Shown here: positions 29,671 to 38,798 of the stretch, piece by piece
Layout of the letters: each line of letters starts with the position of its first letter
How positions within the stretch are numbered: position 1 is the first letter of the stretch
DNA from: Rhodomicrobium lacus
Lineage (GTDB): Bacteria > Pseudomonadota > Alphaproteobacteria > Rhizobiales > Rhodomicrobiaceae
NCBI RefSeq assembly: GCF_003992725.1
Contig: NZ_RZNF01000004.1
Span: 62,001-126,000 of the forward strand
Direction of reading: 5' to 3'
DNA: 64,000 nt
The notes under the pieces: model-generated
The model's database searches: none
Told to the model about the DNA's origin: nothing
What the model saw: the letters and a program-made list of their open reading frames with translations, nothing else
Made by a program: the position numbers and the translations under genes

Positions 29671-31038
29671 CTATGACTTTTTGGGTCGACAGACCTTCTC
29701 CACCGCATCGACGACGATGTCGGCGATCCGGGACAGGTCCGTGTCGGTGATGGTGAGAGGAGGCGCGAGGCAGATCGTGTCGTTCACGATGCGTGTGTAA
29801 AGGCCGCGAGCCAGGAGTTCGGCGCGCAGCCGCGATGCGAGATTGAATTCGGGTGCGAAGCGCGCCCGCGTGCGCCGGTCCGCGACCAGTTCCACGCCCG
29901 CGAGAAGGCCGAGGCCGCGCACTTCGCCAACATGCGGATGCCAGCCGAGAGCCTCGCGCAGACGGCCGAGCAGAGCCCCCCCTTGCCCGGCCGCCCGCTC
30001 GACGAGGCGCTCCTCGCCGATGATGCGCAAGGTCTCAAGCGCGACCGCGCAGGCCACAGGATGCGCGGAAGCCGTGAAGCCGTGCCACCACCGCTGGTCA
30101 GGTTCCGCGGTGTCGAGCGCATCCTTGATGCGCGCGCTGATGCCGATGCCGCCGAGCGGCACATATCCGCTGGTTATGCCCTTGGCGAATTGCACGACGT
30201 CGGGAGCGATGCCCCAGTGTTCGAGGGCGAACCATTTGCCCGTGCGGCCGAAGCCGGTGATCACCTCATCGGCGATGAACAGCACGTCGTGGCGGGAACA
30301 GATTTCGCGGATGCGCTCGAAATAGCCGTCCGGCGGCACGATGACGCCGCCCCCGCCGCCCTGTACCGGCTCCGCGATGAAGGCTGCAACCGTTTCCGGC
30401 CCTTCGCGAAGGATCGCAGCTTCGAGCAGATCCGCTGCCGCGTCGCCGTCGCCGTCGAAGCGATAGGGATAGGGCGAAGGGATATGGACAAAGCCCCGTT
30501 CTCGTGGGCCGAAACCCGCCGTGAATTCCTCCACGCCGGTGGCGCTCGCCGCGCCAATCGTCGAGCCGTGGTAGGACCACTCGCGCGCGATGATCTTCGT
30601 TTTCGCGGGCTTGCCCTCCTTCCGCCAGAACCAGCGCACGGTGCGGATGGCGGTGTCCGTCGCCTCGCTGCCGCTCGTCGTGAAGAAGAACGCCTCGATG
30701 CCGGTGGGCGCGATCTTCCTGAGCTGCTCGGCGAGCCGGATGGCCGGTTCGTGCGTGGCACCTGAATAGGCCGTAGCAAAGGCGAGCGTGGAAAGCTGGC
30801 GCGAAGCCGCTTCCACGAGTTCCCAGCGCCCATGACCAAGATGGACGTTCCACATGCCGGAGAGGCCGTCGAGATAGGCCCGCCCCTCGGTGTCGTAAAG
30901 TGTCGATCCTTCCCCTCTGCTCCAGATGATGGGGCTTTGCTGTTCGGACGGATGATGCTGGGGATGCAGAAGGTGGAGGCGGTCAGCCCCCACCCACGCG
31001 GCCGCTGTCGCGGGCCTTTTTCTTGCGCTCTCGGACAT
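29671..31038 (-). CDS. Class III (omega) aminotransferase
   Basis: The 455-residue PLP enzyme transfers amino groups from omega-amines or beta-amino acids to pyruvate or similar acceptors. The catalytic Lys lies in QFAKGITSGYVPLGG. The cofactor-phosphate motif FTTSGSEATDTAIRTVRWF and the Asp motif FIADEVITGFGRTGKW are intact. The N-terminal LHPQHHPSEQQ and WSRGEGSTLYDTEGRAYLDG match the pyruvate-aminotransferase subgroup. It begins 7 bp after the APC permease gene, which probably imports its substrate; the identity of that substrate is unknown. Confidence 0.9.
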   Translation of the reverse strand: MSESARKRPATAAAWVGADRLHLLHPQHHPSEQQSPIIWSRGEGSTLYDTEGRAYLDGLSGMWNVHLGHGRWELVEAASRQLSTLAFATAYSGATHEPAIRLAEQLRKIAPTGIEAFFFTTSGSEATDTAIRTVRWFWRKEGKPAKTKIIAREWSYHGSTIGAASATGVEEFTAGFGPRERGFVHIPSPYPYRFDGDGDAAADLLEAAILREGPETVAAFIAEPVQGGGGGVIVPPDGYFERIREICSRHDVLFIADEVITGFGRTGKWFALEHWGIAPDVVQFAKGITSGYVPLGGIGISARIKDALDTAEPDQRWWHGFTASAHPVACAVALETLRIIGEERLVERAAGQGGALLGRLREALGWHPHVGEVRGLGLLAGVELVADRRTRARFAPEFNLASRLRAELLARGLYTRIVNDTICLAPPLTITDTDLSRIADIVVDAVEKVCRPKKS

Positions 31039-31045
31039 GCAGCGG

Positions 31046-32479
31046 CTATTCGGCGGCCGCCGCCGGAGCCGCAGCGTCGGCTAGATCCTTCTGGATGACC
31101 TCCAGCACGGCGGGCGAGCGCCACCTGAGAACGATGAACTGAAGCGCACCGATCAGCAGAAGTCCGAGGAAGACATAGGGCAGGATGTTGAGCGGGTAGT
31201 CCGGCACCGGATAAAGCACGCCGAGGACCGGCAATGTCAGGAGCAGGATCGACAGCACCGAAACCAACACATGATGGAAGCGGAGTTCACCGCGCGACCA
31301 CAGGAACACCGGCGCTGCGATGGCGACGAGAATGTAAGTGGTGAGGAAGCCCAGCGTCGCGATCGTACCGAGATACGCAAACACGTCGAGCAGCCCGATA
31401 CCCGCAGCGATCAGCGGCAGGGCAAGCAGCGCGGCGATGGCCGCCGAGATCGCCACGGCCACATGCGGCGTCGCGTGCGTTTCATGGGCGTCTCCCGCGC
31501 GGTTGAAGATGATGCCGTGACGCGAGAGCGAGTAGATGATGCGCGCGCCCGCGTTGATGCTGCCAAGCGCCGACGCAAAGAAGCTTGCCGCCACGCCCGC
31601 CGCGATCAGGAGGCCGAGCGGTTCGAGCCCAACGGTCGTTGCAAGAACGGACAGCGGCGCGTCGACCTTGTCGAGCCCGGTTGCGGCGCCCTGGAACGAG
31701 GCCACGAGCACGTAGCCCGTGAAGACGAAGAAGAGGCCGACGGAGAGGACCGTAACGATCACCGCGCGCGGAATGACGCGCAGCGGGTTCTTTGCCTCAT
31801 GGCCGAGCACAGTTGCGCCCTCGAAGCCCACGAAGCTGAAAAAGGCGAGCACAAGGCCGAGCCGCACCTGGTCCGCCGTCACGCCATCGAGGCGAAGCTG
31901 AGCGGTATCGACGGGATTCGGCGCGCGGACGAGCCAGAGGATCGAGATCGCGAGGATGGCTATGACCGTGACGGCTTCGAGCGTGAGCGTGAGACGCGTG
32001 GACAGCTTGATGCTTCGCCATGCCACGTAGAAAGCAATCGCGACCAGAACGGCGGCGATTGCAACCGATGCGATGCGATCTGCGAAGGGGCCGAAAACGG
32101 AGTGCAGCACCACAAGGGCGTAATTCACCCCGCCCGCAACGACCGCGCCCGCAGTAAAGAGATAGGCGATGACGAGAGCCCAACCGGTGATGCTGCCCCA
32201 GAAGGCGCCAAGGCCCTGCCCCGCAAAGGTGTAGAGAGCGCCGGGCGATGCCGAGCGGCGGGAAAACGCAGTGATGTTGAACGACAGAAGCAGCAACGCG
32301 AGCGTTGCGAAAAGATAGCCGAGCCAGAGCGCGTTGCCAGCGGTCGCGAAGACGCCGAGAAACACGAAGGCCGGTGTGCCGGATGGCGCAATGATGCCGA
32401 TGGCCTGAGCGACGACATCGAGAAAGGACAGGTGATCGCGCTTGAGCGACCCGCGAGGCGCGTGGGAGTCCGTAGACAT
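31046..32479 (-). CDS. APC-family amino acid/polyamine permease
   Basis: The 477-residue inner-membrane protein has about 12 hydrophobic segments. The first helix contains the APC substrate motif (AIGIIAPSGTPAFVFLG), and a conserved FSFVGFEGATVLGHEAKNP lies near residue 220. It is the first gene of the operon with the aminotransferase, the CMD-like gene and metY, so import of an amine or amino acid for the downstream enzymes is likely. The C-terminus ends in an Ala-rich tail. Confidence 0.88.
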   Translation of the reverse strand: MSTDSHAPRGSLKRDHLSFLDVVAQAIGIIAPSGTPAFVFLGVFATAGNALWLGYLFATLALLLLSFNITAFSRRSASPGALYTFAGQGLGAFWGSITGWALVIAYLFTAGAVVAGGVNYALVVLHSVFGPFADRIASVAIAAVLVAIAFYVAWRSIKLSTRLTLTLEAVTVIAILAISILWLVRAPNPVDTAQLRLDGVTADQVRLGLVLAFFSFVGFEGATVLGHEAKNPLRVIPRAVIVTVLSVGLFFVFTGYVLVASFQGAATGLDKVDAPLSVLATTVGLEPLGLLIAAGVAASFFASALGSINAGARIIYSLSRHGIIFNRAGDAHETHATPHVAVAISAAIAALLALPLIAAGIGLLDVFAYLGTIATLGFLTTYILVAIAAPVFLWSRGELRFHHVLVSVLSILLLTLPVLGVLYPVPDYPLNILPYVFLGLLLIGALQFIVLRWRSPAVLEVIQKDLADAAAPAAAAE

Positions 32480-32950
32480 GGTTCCATGCTCCGTTGACGG
32501 CAGAGAAAATTGTGCGGGGAATGGCCCCTTCCACGAGGCCCGGCGGCAGCGCTTACGCTACCGCCCCACTACACGGGTCTGCTGCTCCGGCAACGGCGGG
32601 CAGAAAGAGGGCGAAGCCGGCAAAGCCGCTCACTTCCCTCCATGGCAATGCGTAAGACATGCGCAAGGCTCCGCCCGAGTTAATCCATATAACGCTTACA
32701 GAACTTGTCATCTTTCGGCAACGAAATTCTAATACTCGCGCGCATCTCGCAAGAGATAGGGCGGTAAATTCTGGAGATCGGGATTATTCGAGGAACTTAT
32801 TCCGATTTCGTCGAACTTCGCGAACTTATTGCGCCGGGCGCCGTCCGCGTACGTTCACCGAAGGCAGGCGAGGGATTTGGTTGTCGGCTCCCACCGACAA
32901 CCACCCTTGGTGCGTCCTCAATAAGGCATGAAGCCGCGTGTTCCCTTCTC
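32480..32950. other. Intergenic region between the permease operon and hcp
   Basis: These 471 bases lie upstream of the permease operon (minus strand) and downstream of hcp (also minus strand). I see no gene. The part near 32690-32830 is AT-richer and could hold the permease promoter. I looked for SAM-II, glycine and TPP riboswitch cores on the minus strand and recognised none. Confidence 0.4.
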
Positions 32951-34534
32951 TCAAGCAGCTTCGCGCATGGCTGAAATATCGGACGAAGGCTCCCCGATCG
33001 GCATCAGATTGAAGCTGCGCACCAATATGTCGAGCACCTTTGGCGTCACGAAAGCGGGCAGCTTGGGCCCGATGCGGACGTTCCTTATGCCGAGGTGGAA
33101 AAGCGCCAGCAGGACGCACACCGCCTTCTGCTCGAACCATGAGAGCGTGATCGAAAGCGGCAAGTCGTTAACGCCGCATTCGAATGCGTCGGCAAGCGCG
33201 AGGGCTACCTTCACCGCCGAATAGCTGTCATTGCATTGGCCCATGTCGAGCAGGCGCGGCAGGCCGGCGACCGTGCCGTAATCGTGGCCAAGCAGACGAT
33301 ATTTTCCGCAGCCCAGCGTCAGGATCACGGTGTCGTCGGGAAGTTCGGCGGCGAGATCGGTGTAATAGCTGCGCTCGCCTTCGGAGCCATCGCAACCGCC
33401 GATAACCGCAAAATGGCCGATCTGCCCCGCCTTCACAGCGGCGACGACCTTGTCCGCGACACCGAGCACCGCGTCATGGCCGAAGCCAACGGTATGCCCG
33501 CGTTCCTCACGGGTGTCGGTGAAACCCGGCGCGGCAAGAGCAGCCTCGATCACGGCCGAGAAGTCGCGTCCAAAGACGTGGGCGATACCGGGCCAGCCCA
33601 CCACATCGCGGGTGAAAAGACGGCCGCGATAGTCCTCCGCCGGTGGCATCAGGCAGTTGGTCGTCATGAGGATGGCGCCTGGAAACTCCGGAAATTCGCG
33701 CACCTGCTTCATCCACGCCCCGCCGAAATGCCCGGCGAGATGCTCGTGTTTCCTGAGCTCGGGATAACCATGGGCGGGCAGCATCTCGCCATGGGTGTAG
33801 ACGTTGATGCCGGTGCCCGCCGTTTGATCGAGCAGCGCTTTCAGGTCCACCATGTCGTGCCCGGAAACAAGGATCGCCTTGCCGGGGATGTGGCCCATGC
33901 GCACAGCCGTCGGCGTCGGGACGCCGAAAGTGGAGCAATGCGCCCGGTCGAGCAAGGCAAGCGCGTTAACCGTCACAGCGCCGCATTCGAGGTTCAGCGC
34001 GAGCAGCGCGTCGATGTCCGCGAGCCCGTCGTCGATGGCCGCGAGCGTCTTCACGACGAACGCATCGACCGCCGGATCGGACAATCCCATCTGGCGAGCG
34101 TGATGCGCGTAAGCCGCCATGCCCTTGAGACCATAGGCAAGAAGCTCCTGAAGGCCGGTGACGTCCTCGCCAAGAGCGGCCTTGCGCGCCGTAATGCTCG
34201 AAGGTGCCGACCATTCGAGGATATCGGCCCTGGATGCGTGCGGCGGCAGGCCCGCGAACGCACCCGACGCGGCCAGCAGCGCGCGGACGCGCCCTTCGAT
34301 CACGTCCGGATCGAAATTGACGTTTGTGACCGTGACGAACAGCGCATCTTCGAGGAGCGGCGCAAGACTTGTCGGGCGCGCCTCCGCCGGCGTTTCGGCG
34401 TAGCGGCTCGCAAGACGCCGCGCGGCAAGCATAAGCGCGTCCTGCAGGTCGGCGACCTCCGGTGACTTGCCGCAAACGCCTCGCGTGACGCAGCCGGTCC
34501 CCCGGTTCGTTTGTTCGCATTGATAGCAGAACAT
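32951..34534 (-). CDS. hcp: Hybrid cluster protein (hydroxylamine reductase / NO-protective)
   Basis: The 527-residue protein carries an N-terminal Fe-S cluster motif (Cys3, Cys6, Cys15, Cys21: FCYQCEQ then GCVTRGVCGK). Ligands of the hybrid Fe-S-O cluster appear in the second half (GEMLPAHGYPEL, TTNCLMPP, GCGKYRLLGHDYG). Such enzymes reduce hydroxylamine in vitro and detoxify or sense NO in cells. No hcr reductase is adjacent. A TTG-N8-CAA dyad about 80-95 bases upstream could be an FNR/NnrR-type site, fitting anaerobic or nitrosative control. Confidence 0.94.
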   Translation of the reverse strand: MFCYQCEQTNRGTGCVTRGVCGKSPEVADLQDALMLAARRLASRYAETPAEARPTSLAPLLEDALFVTVTNVNFDPDVIEGRVRALLAASGAFAGLPPHASRADILEWSAPSSITARKAALGEDVTGLQELLAYGLKGMAAYAHHARQMGLSDPAVDAFVVKTLAAIDDGLADIDALLALNLECGAVTVNALALLDRAHCSTFGVPTPTAVRMGHIPGKAILVSGHDMVDLKALLDQTAGTGINVYTHGEMLPAHGYPELRKHEHLAGHFGGAWMKQVREFPEFPGAILMTTNCLMPPAEDYRGRLFTRDVVGWPGIAHVFGRDFSAVIEAALAAPGFTDTREERGHTVGFGHDAVLGVADKVVAAVKAGQIGHFAVIGGCDGSEGERSYYTDLAAELPDDTVILTLGCGKYRLLGHDYGTVAGLPRLLDMGQCNDSYSAVKVALALADAFECGVNDLPLSITLSWFEQKAVCVLLALFHLGIRNVRIGPKLPAFVTPKVLDILVRSFNLMPIGEPSSDISAMREAA

Positions 34535-34615
34535 GTGTGCCCTCCTTGGCGCTGTCGGATCGGGGCGTTAAGGCCCTCGCTGACGCCAACCTAGAAGGGT
34601 TCAAAAGTCGGAACG

Positions 34616-34629
34616 TTGTTGCGGCGCAA
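34616..34629. promoter_or_regulatory. Candidate CRP/FNR-family (NnrR-like) site upstream of hcp
   Basis: TTGTT-GCGG-CGCAA has the TTG-N8-CAA layout of CRP/FNR-family sites, with a perfect right half (CGCAA) of the NnrR type and a weaker left half. It sits 82-95 bases upstream of the hcp start. Single degenerate sites arise by chance, so confidence is low. Confidence 0.3.
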
Positions 34630-34670
34630 ACTCGCGGGACTTTACGCAGCGGGCGATGAGGAGGAATCAC

Positions 34671-34747
34671 TGGCGTCCCCGACAGGATTCGAACCTGTGA
34701 CCCCCAGATTAGGAATCTGGTGCTCTATCCTGCTGAGCTACGGGGAC
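34671..34747 (-). tRNA. tRNA-Arg (anticodon CCT), CCA encoded
   Basis: The minus strand folds as a full cloverleaf. The acceptor stem is GTCCCCG/CGGGGAC. The D arm is GCTCAGCAGGATAGAGC. The anticodon stem CCAGA/TCTGG encloses the loop TTCCTAA (anticodon CCT, reading AGG). The T arm contains GGTTCGAATCC. A discriminator G and a genomically encoded CCA complete the 3' end at 34671. Confidence 0.97.
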
Positions 34748-34905
34748 CGCAGGCTCATTAGAGCGCGGTTCGCTGAAAGGTCAATAGTCTTCGGGTGAGG
34801 CGGGCGAAGCCATCGCGCGTTCCCCTGCGATATCTTCGGACGCGGGCTCTTGAGCCTTGAACCCGTCGCCGCTGGCGAATCGAAACCTTCGCCACGCAAA
34901 ATCGC

Positions 34906-36558
34906 CTACCCGGCCAGATCCGCGGCCCTGACGCGGACTCCGCTTGCATCCACGGCATCGAAAGGCGTCTTGCCCGTCACGCGCGCGGCAATTCCCACCG
35001 CGTCGGAAAGCGTCATGAAGGTGTGGCGGCCTTTCTCTTTCGCGGAAGGAAAGTCGAGCCGGCAATGCGCACCGCGGCTTTCCCTGCGCTCATGCGCGGC
35101 TGCGGCTATCAGGATCGCCGCGGCCGTCATGTTCGCAAGCGCCGGCGATGCGGGAATGCGTGAGATGTCCACCAGCGACGAGAGCGCCGTCTTCAGCGTT
35201 TCAGCGGTGCGTTCGACGCCGACATGCGCGGCCATCGCCTCGCGAAGGCGCTTCAGAAGGCGTGCTTCCTCGGCGGGCGCGACGACCGGAACGGCGATGG
35301 TTTCTGGCGCTTCGATCTCGCCCATGGCAGGCCAGTGCGGCGCATCCGCAGCGATATCTTCAGCGACGCGGGCGGCAAACACCACCGCTTCGAGGAGCGA
35401 ATTCGACGCGAGCCTGTTCGCGCCGTGAAGCCCGGTACAAGCAACCTCTCCGCAAGCCCACAGCCCGGTGAGCGACGTGCGGCCACGCATGTCGGTTGAG
35501 ACACCGCCCATGTGATAATGCGCTGCGGGCGCGATGGGGATCGGCTGTTTCGCGGGGTCGATGCCAGCTTCCGTGCACACGTCGTAGGCGGTCGGGAAAT
35601 TGTGAGCGAGGTCGAGCGCACGCACATCGAGGAAAGCGCCGCGTCCGGCGGCGATTTCGCGATGTACGCCGCGCGCCACCACATCGCGGGGCGCAAGCTC
35701 GCCGCGCGGATCGATGGCCGGCATGAAACGCTCGCCGTCGCGGTTAACGAGACGGCCGCCATCGCCGCGAATCGCCTCTGACGCAAGCGGCGCGGGATCG
35801 CGGCTCACGTCGAACGCGGTCGGGTGAAACTGCACGAATTCGGGATCGGCGATGATGGCACCCGCCCGCGCCGCCATGGCAAGGCCGCCGCCACGCGCTT
35901 CCGCCGGGTTGGTGGTGACACGGAAAAGGTGGCCGATGCCGCCGGTTGCGAGCACGACCGCGCGGCCGGCGAGAAACGAGGCGCGTCCGTGGCCGCCGCT
36001 TCGTGTGGCGTAAAGCCCGACGATGCGGCCGTCACGCTTGACGAGTTCCACCGCTTCGACATTTTCGAGCACCGAAATCGACGGCGTCTTGGCAACTGTC
36101 GCCATCAGCGCGGCCATCACCGCCTTGCCGGCGCGGTCGCCATCGACGCGCACGATGCGGCGCGCGCTGTGGGCGGCTTCCTGCGAAAGGCGGAGCTTGC
36201 CGTCAAGCTCGCGGTCGAAGGGAACGCCATAGGAGAGAAGGTCGCGGATGCGATCGCCCGCTTCGCTCGTGACGACACGCGCCACCTCGGGATCGGTCAG
36301 ACCCGCCCCTGCCGCGATGGTATCGGCGGCGTGTGCGTCCGCATGGTCGCCCGCGCCGATGGCCGCGGCGATGCCGCCCTGCGCCCAGACCGAGGACGAA
36401 CCCTCGCCAAGCGGCTTTGGAGTCAGCACCGTCACGGGAAGCGGCGCAAGCCGGAGCGCCGTGAACAGTCCTGCGAGGCCGCCTCCGACAACAAGAACAC
36501 GATCAGGCCCCGTCCGCCGCCGGAAAGGCAGCAGATCATTCGCGCGAGTATGGTTCAT
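34906..36558 (-). CDS. nadB: L-aspartate oxidase
   Basis: The 550-residue FAD enzyme oxidises L-aspartate to iminoaspartate, the first step of de novo NAD synthesis. The Rossmann motif VVGGGLAGLFTALRLA, the flavin region SSSVWAQGGIAAA and the active-site segment FHPTAFDV are present; a fumarate-reductase-like HRLASNSLLEA motif binds FAD later. The ATG at 36558 follows GGGGAG; a TTG at 36582 is in frame but less likely. nadA lies 88 bp upstream on the same strand and supplies the next enzyme. nadC is absent. Confidence 0.94.
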   Translation of the reverse strand: MNHTRANDLLPFRRRTGPDRVLVVGGGLAGLFTALRLAPLPVTVLTPKPLGEGSSSVWAQGGIAAAIGAGDHADAHAADTIAAGAGLTDPEVARVVTSEAGDRIRDLLSYGVPFDRELDGKLRLSQEAAHSARRIVRVDGDRAGKAVMAALMATVAKTPSISVLENVEAVELVKRDGRIVGLYATRSGGHGRASFLAGRAVVLATGGIGHLFRVTTNPAEARGGGLAMAARAGAIIADPEFVQFHPTAFDVSRDPAPLASEAIRGDGGRLVNRDGERFMPAIDPRGELAPRDVVARGVHREIAAGRGAFLDVRALDLAHNFPTAYDVCTEAGIDPAKQPIPIAPAAHYHMGGVSTDMRGRTSLTGLWACGEVACTGLHGANRLASNSLLEAVVFAARVAEDIAADAPHWPAMGEIEAPETIAVPVVAPAEEARLLKRLREAMAAHVGVERTAETLKTALSSLVDISRIPASPALANMTAAAILIAAAAHERRESRGAHCRLDFPSAKEKGRHTFMTLSDAVGIAARVTGKTPFDAVDASGVRVRAADLAG

Positions 36559-36646
36559 TTCGGGATGCTCCCCACCTGACAAGTCGGCGCATCCTCACCG
36601 ACGAGGTTGCCGAGGGCGCCAACGGCAGGGACCGTCGGCGCTCCGA

Positions 36647-37747
36647 CTAAAGCGGCAGCTTCACCATGCGTTCGACCGCCGCTCTCGCACGGTCCGCAAC
36701 TGCCGGATCGACGGTCACCTCTACCTTCTCGTGCAGCAGGCTGTCGAGAATCTTCGGCAGCGAAATGCGCTTCATGTGCGGGCACAGATTGCACGGCCGG
36801 GTAAATTCGGTCTTCGGCGCGGCATAGGCGACGTTGTCAGCCATCGAGCATTCGGTGACGAGCACGACGCGCTTCGGCTGGCGGTCCGTCACCCATTTGA
36901 TCATGCCGGCGGTCGAGCCTGTATAGTCGGCCTCCGCGATGACGTCTGGCGGGCATTCCGGGTGCGCGATGATCTTCACGCCCGGTTCCGCCTCGCGATA
37001 CCCGCGAAGCTCCGCGCCCGTGAAGCGCTCGTGCACCTCACACGCGCCCTTCCAAGAGATGATCTCGACCTTCGTCTGCGTTGCGACGTAGCGAGCGAGG
37101 TATTGATCGGGAATCAGGAGCACGCGCGGGGCGCCGAGGCTTTCCACCACCTTCACGGCGTTCGCCGAGGTGCAGCAGATATCGCACTCGGCCTTCACTG
37201 CCGCGCTCGTGTTGACATAGGTGACGACCGGCACGCCCGGATAGGCAGCGCGAAGCGCGCGAACATCCTCCGGCGTGATCGACGACGCAAGCGAGCAGCC
37301 CGCCTTCGGATCGGGAATAAGCACCTTCTTTTCCGGGCACATCAGCTTCGATGTTTCGGCCATGAAGTGCACGCCGCACTGAACGATGATGTCAGCGTCG
37401 GTTTTCGCGGCTTCCTTCGCAAGCTGGAGGCTGTCGCCGAGGATATCGCCCACGCCATGGAAGATTTCCGGCGTCATGTAGTTGTGAGCGAGAACGACGG
37501 CGTTCTTAGCGCGCTTCAGGTCGCGGATCGCCTTGATGTAGGGCGCATGCGCGACCCATTCGAAGGCCGGGATCACGCGTTCCACCTTGGCATAGACAGG
37601 CTTCAGTTCGCGGATCGCTTCGCGGACGAAGGCGGCGTCGAAATGATGGCGCGCGGGTTCGATGTCGACGTCCGCGTCGAGCGCGCAAACCGGGTCCGCG
37701 CTCCTATGCCGACGGAACGGCTCCACGCCGCTATCGAGAAATACCAT
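36647..37747 (-). CDS. nadA: Quinolinate synthase
   Basis: The 366-residue Fe4S4 enzyme condenses iminoaspartate with dihydroxyacetone phosphate to quinolinate. The three-domain pattern is visible: [12 protein letters not shown] at about 85, [17 protein letters not shown] with the first cluster Cys, [13 protein letters not shown] with the second, and [13 protein letters not shown] near the C-terminus with the third. The ATG at 37747 follows GGAGG at 8 bases; the frame is open slightly further upstream. It heads the nadA-nadB unit, with a palindromic site in its promoter region. Confidence 0.94.
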   Translation of the reverse strand: MVFLDSGVEPFRRHRSADPVCALDADVDIEPARHHFDAAFVREAIRELKPVYAKVERVIPAFEWVAHAPYIKAIRDLKRAKNAVVLAHNYMTPEIFHGVGDILGDSLQLAKEAAKTDADIIVQCGVHFMAETSKLMCPEKKVLIPDPKAGCSLASSITPEDVRALRAAYPGVPVVTYVNTSAAVKAECDICCTSANAVKVVESLGAPRVLLIPDQYLARYVATQTKVEIISWKGACEVHERFTGAELRGYREAEPGVKIIAHPECPPDVIAEADYTGSTAGMIKWVTDRQPKRVVLVTECSMADNVAYAAPKTEFTRPCNLCPHMKRISLPKILDSLLHEKVEVTVDPAVADRARAAVERMVKLPL

Positions 37748-37786
37748 GCCGAAAGTCCTCCACCCCACGTCCCGTCGCCGGGAGTA

Positions 37787-37803
37787 ATGCTCCGTTTGAG
37801 CAT
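37787..37803. promoter_or_regulatory. Palindromic operator upstream of nadA
   Basis: ATGCTC-CGTTT-GAGCAT is a perfect 6-bp inverted repeat 40 bases upstream of the nadA start. A second copy of the half-site, TTATGCTCA, lies at 37868-37876, before an imperfect partner. The layout fits a repressor of NAD biosynthesis genes (the NadQ-type regulator of Hyphomicrobiales is a candidate by recollection). No regulator gene is nearby. The rest of 37804-38022 has no gene. Confidence 0.5.
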
Positions 37804-38022
37804 AAGGAGGACAGGCAAAAAATAACCCCCTCAGGTTTCTCGCCCAAGCCGATCACTCGACTCGACCTTATGCTCACTCGGACTATAAGATAAGGGGGGC
37901 GTTACGGCTTGCCAATCACTTTTTTGCGCACGAGCGCCGCAATTGCGGCCAAATGGCGTCAAAGCCTGCAAAGATGCTCGGCTTTGCGGCTCCGAATGCG
38001 GTGGTTTGACGCGAGCCTGTGC

Positions 38023-38049
38023 GAAAATAGCCGGGAAGATCCCGGCTAT
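38023..38049 (-). terminator. Intrinsic terminator of the Cys-rich secreted gene
   Basis: ATAGCCGGGA-AGA-TCCCGGCTAT (38027-38049) is a perfect 10-bp hairpin. Read on the minus strand it is followed by TTTTC, so it can end transcripts coming from the gene at 38162-38431, about 110 bases beyond its stop. Confidence 0.65.
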
Positions 38050-38161
38050 CTGCATCGATAATGGCGGATTACAACTTCACCTGATCGGTCAATCCGCCTC
38101 TGAACTTCAAGAAGAGACCGTTTTTCCGATCGATGGCGACTCAATCAGATCGGAACGGGTT

Positions 38162-38431
38162 CTAGAAGAACAGGAAGCCGGCGCCGAACAGTCCGCCGTT
38201 GCCCCCACAGCCACAGCCGCACCCACAGGGGTTAACGACCCTGACGTACGTCGTGGTCGTCGTGCAGCAGCTGGTAGTCGTGACAACGCGCTTCTTGTAG
38301 CAGCCAACCTTCACGATGGCGCTTGAAGCGGAGGCGTCGACGCCAGTGGTGGCAAGCGGAAGTGCAGAGGCACCGCTCGAAGCGAGGGTCGCGGCCGAAA
38401 GGGCGGCGATAGCAATGACGAGTTTTTTCAT
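38162..38431 (-). CDS. Small secreted Cys-rich protein
   Basis: The 89-residue product has a strong signal peptide (MKKLVIAIAALSAATLASSG, cleavage near ASA-22). The mature part holds Thr-rich and Cys pairs (VGCYKK, TTSCCTTTTTY), an alternating CGCGCGCGG run, and a very hydrophobic Gly/Phe end. GAGGA sits 6-7 bases before the ATG at 38431; an upstream in-frame ATG at 38482 is less likely. No family is recognised. The Cys run could bind metal or form disulfides. It neighbours other small secreted Gly/Cys-rich genes. Confidence 0.7.
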   Translation of the reverse strand: MKKLVIAIAALSAATLASSGASALPLATTGVDASASSAIVKVGCYKKRVVTTTSCCTTTTTYVRVVNPCGCGCGCGGNGGLFGAGFLFF

Positions 38432-38798
38432 CTTATCCTCTACGGTATTACACGCACACGCAGCATCTAGGCTGCACATCATCCTATGACTTAGCGAATA
38501 ACGGTTCCATTAAGCCGGATATTTCATTCGCGATAGCCTGTTTAATATATAATTTTTCTCACCTTGCTTCGCCGATAGCATCACATTCCAACAATTGCGA
38601 GAAATGCCGCACGATAATTACCGCATCTAAACGACGATTGTGACATTAGCTTCCCCCATAAGCTTACTTGAGGGGAGTCGAACTCAAGATATTTCCCGCT
38701 GCCCGGAAGGGCTCCGCGCGAGCAAAACGGGAACGGACCGATGCTCCGTGGTTTCGCCCGGCAGTCGTCCATGCGGCAACAAGAGGAGCGGGTTCGTC
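38432..38798. other. Divergent intergenic region between two small secreted-protein genes
   Basis: This 367-base stretch is AT-rich at 38510-38640 and holds the promoters of the divergent genes at 38431 (minus) and 38799 (plus). CTTGAG/CTCAAG (38668-38689) is a small inverted repeat. No other gene or known motif is seen. Confidence 0.4.

Noticed and set aside
32480-32700. SAM-II, glycine or TPP riboswitch before the permease-metY operon
   Set aside because: No conserved core of any of these was found on the minus strand.
36559-36582. TTG start extending NadB by eight residues
   Set aside because: The ATG at 36558 has GGGGAG at proper distance and gives a normal N-terminus.
36248-37825. Long plus-strand frame (525 codons) opposite nadA
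   Set aside because: It covers nadA on the other strand, has shadow-like composition, and matches no family.
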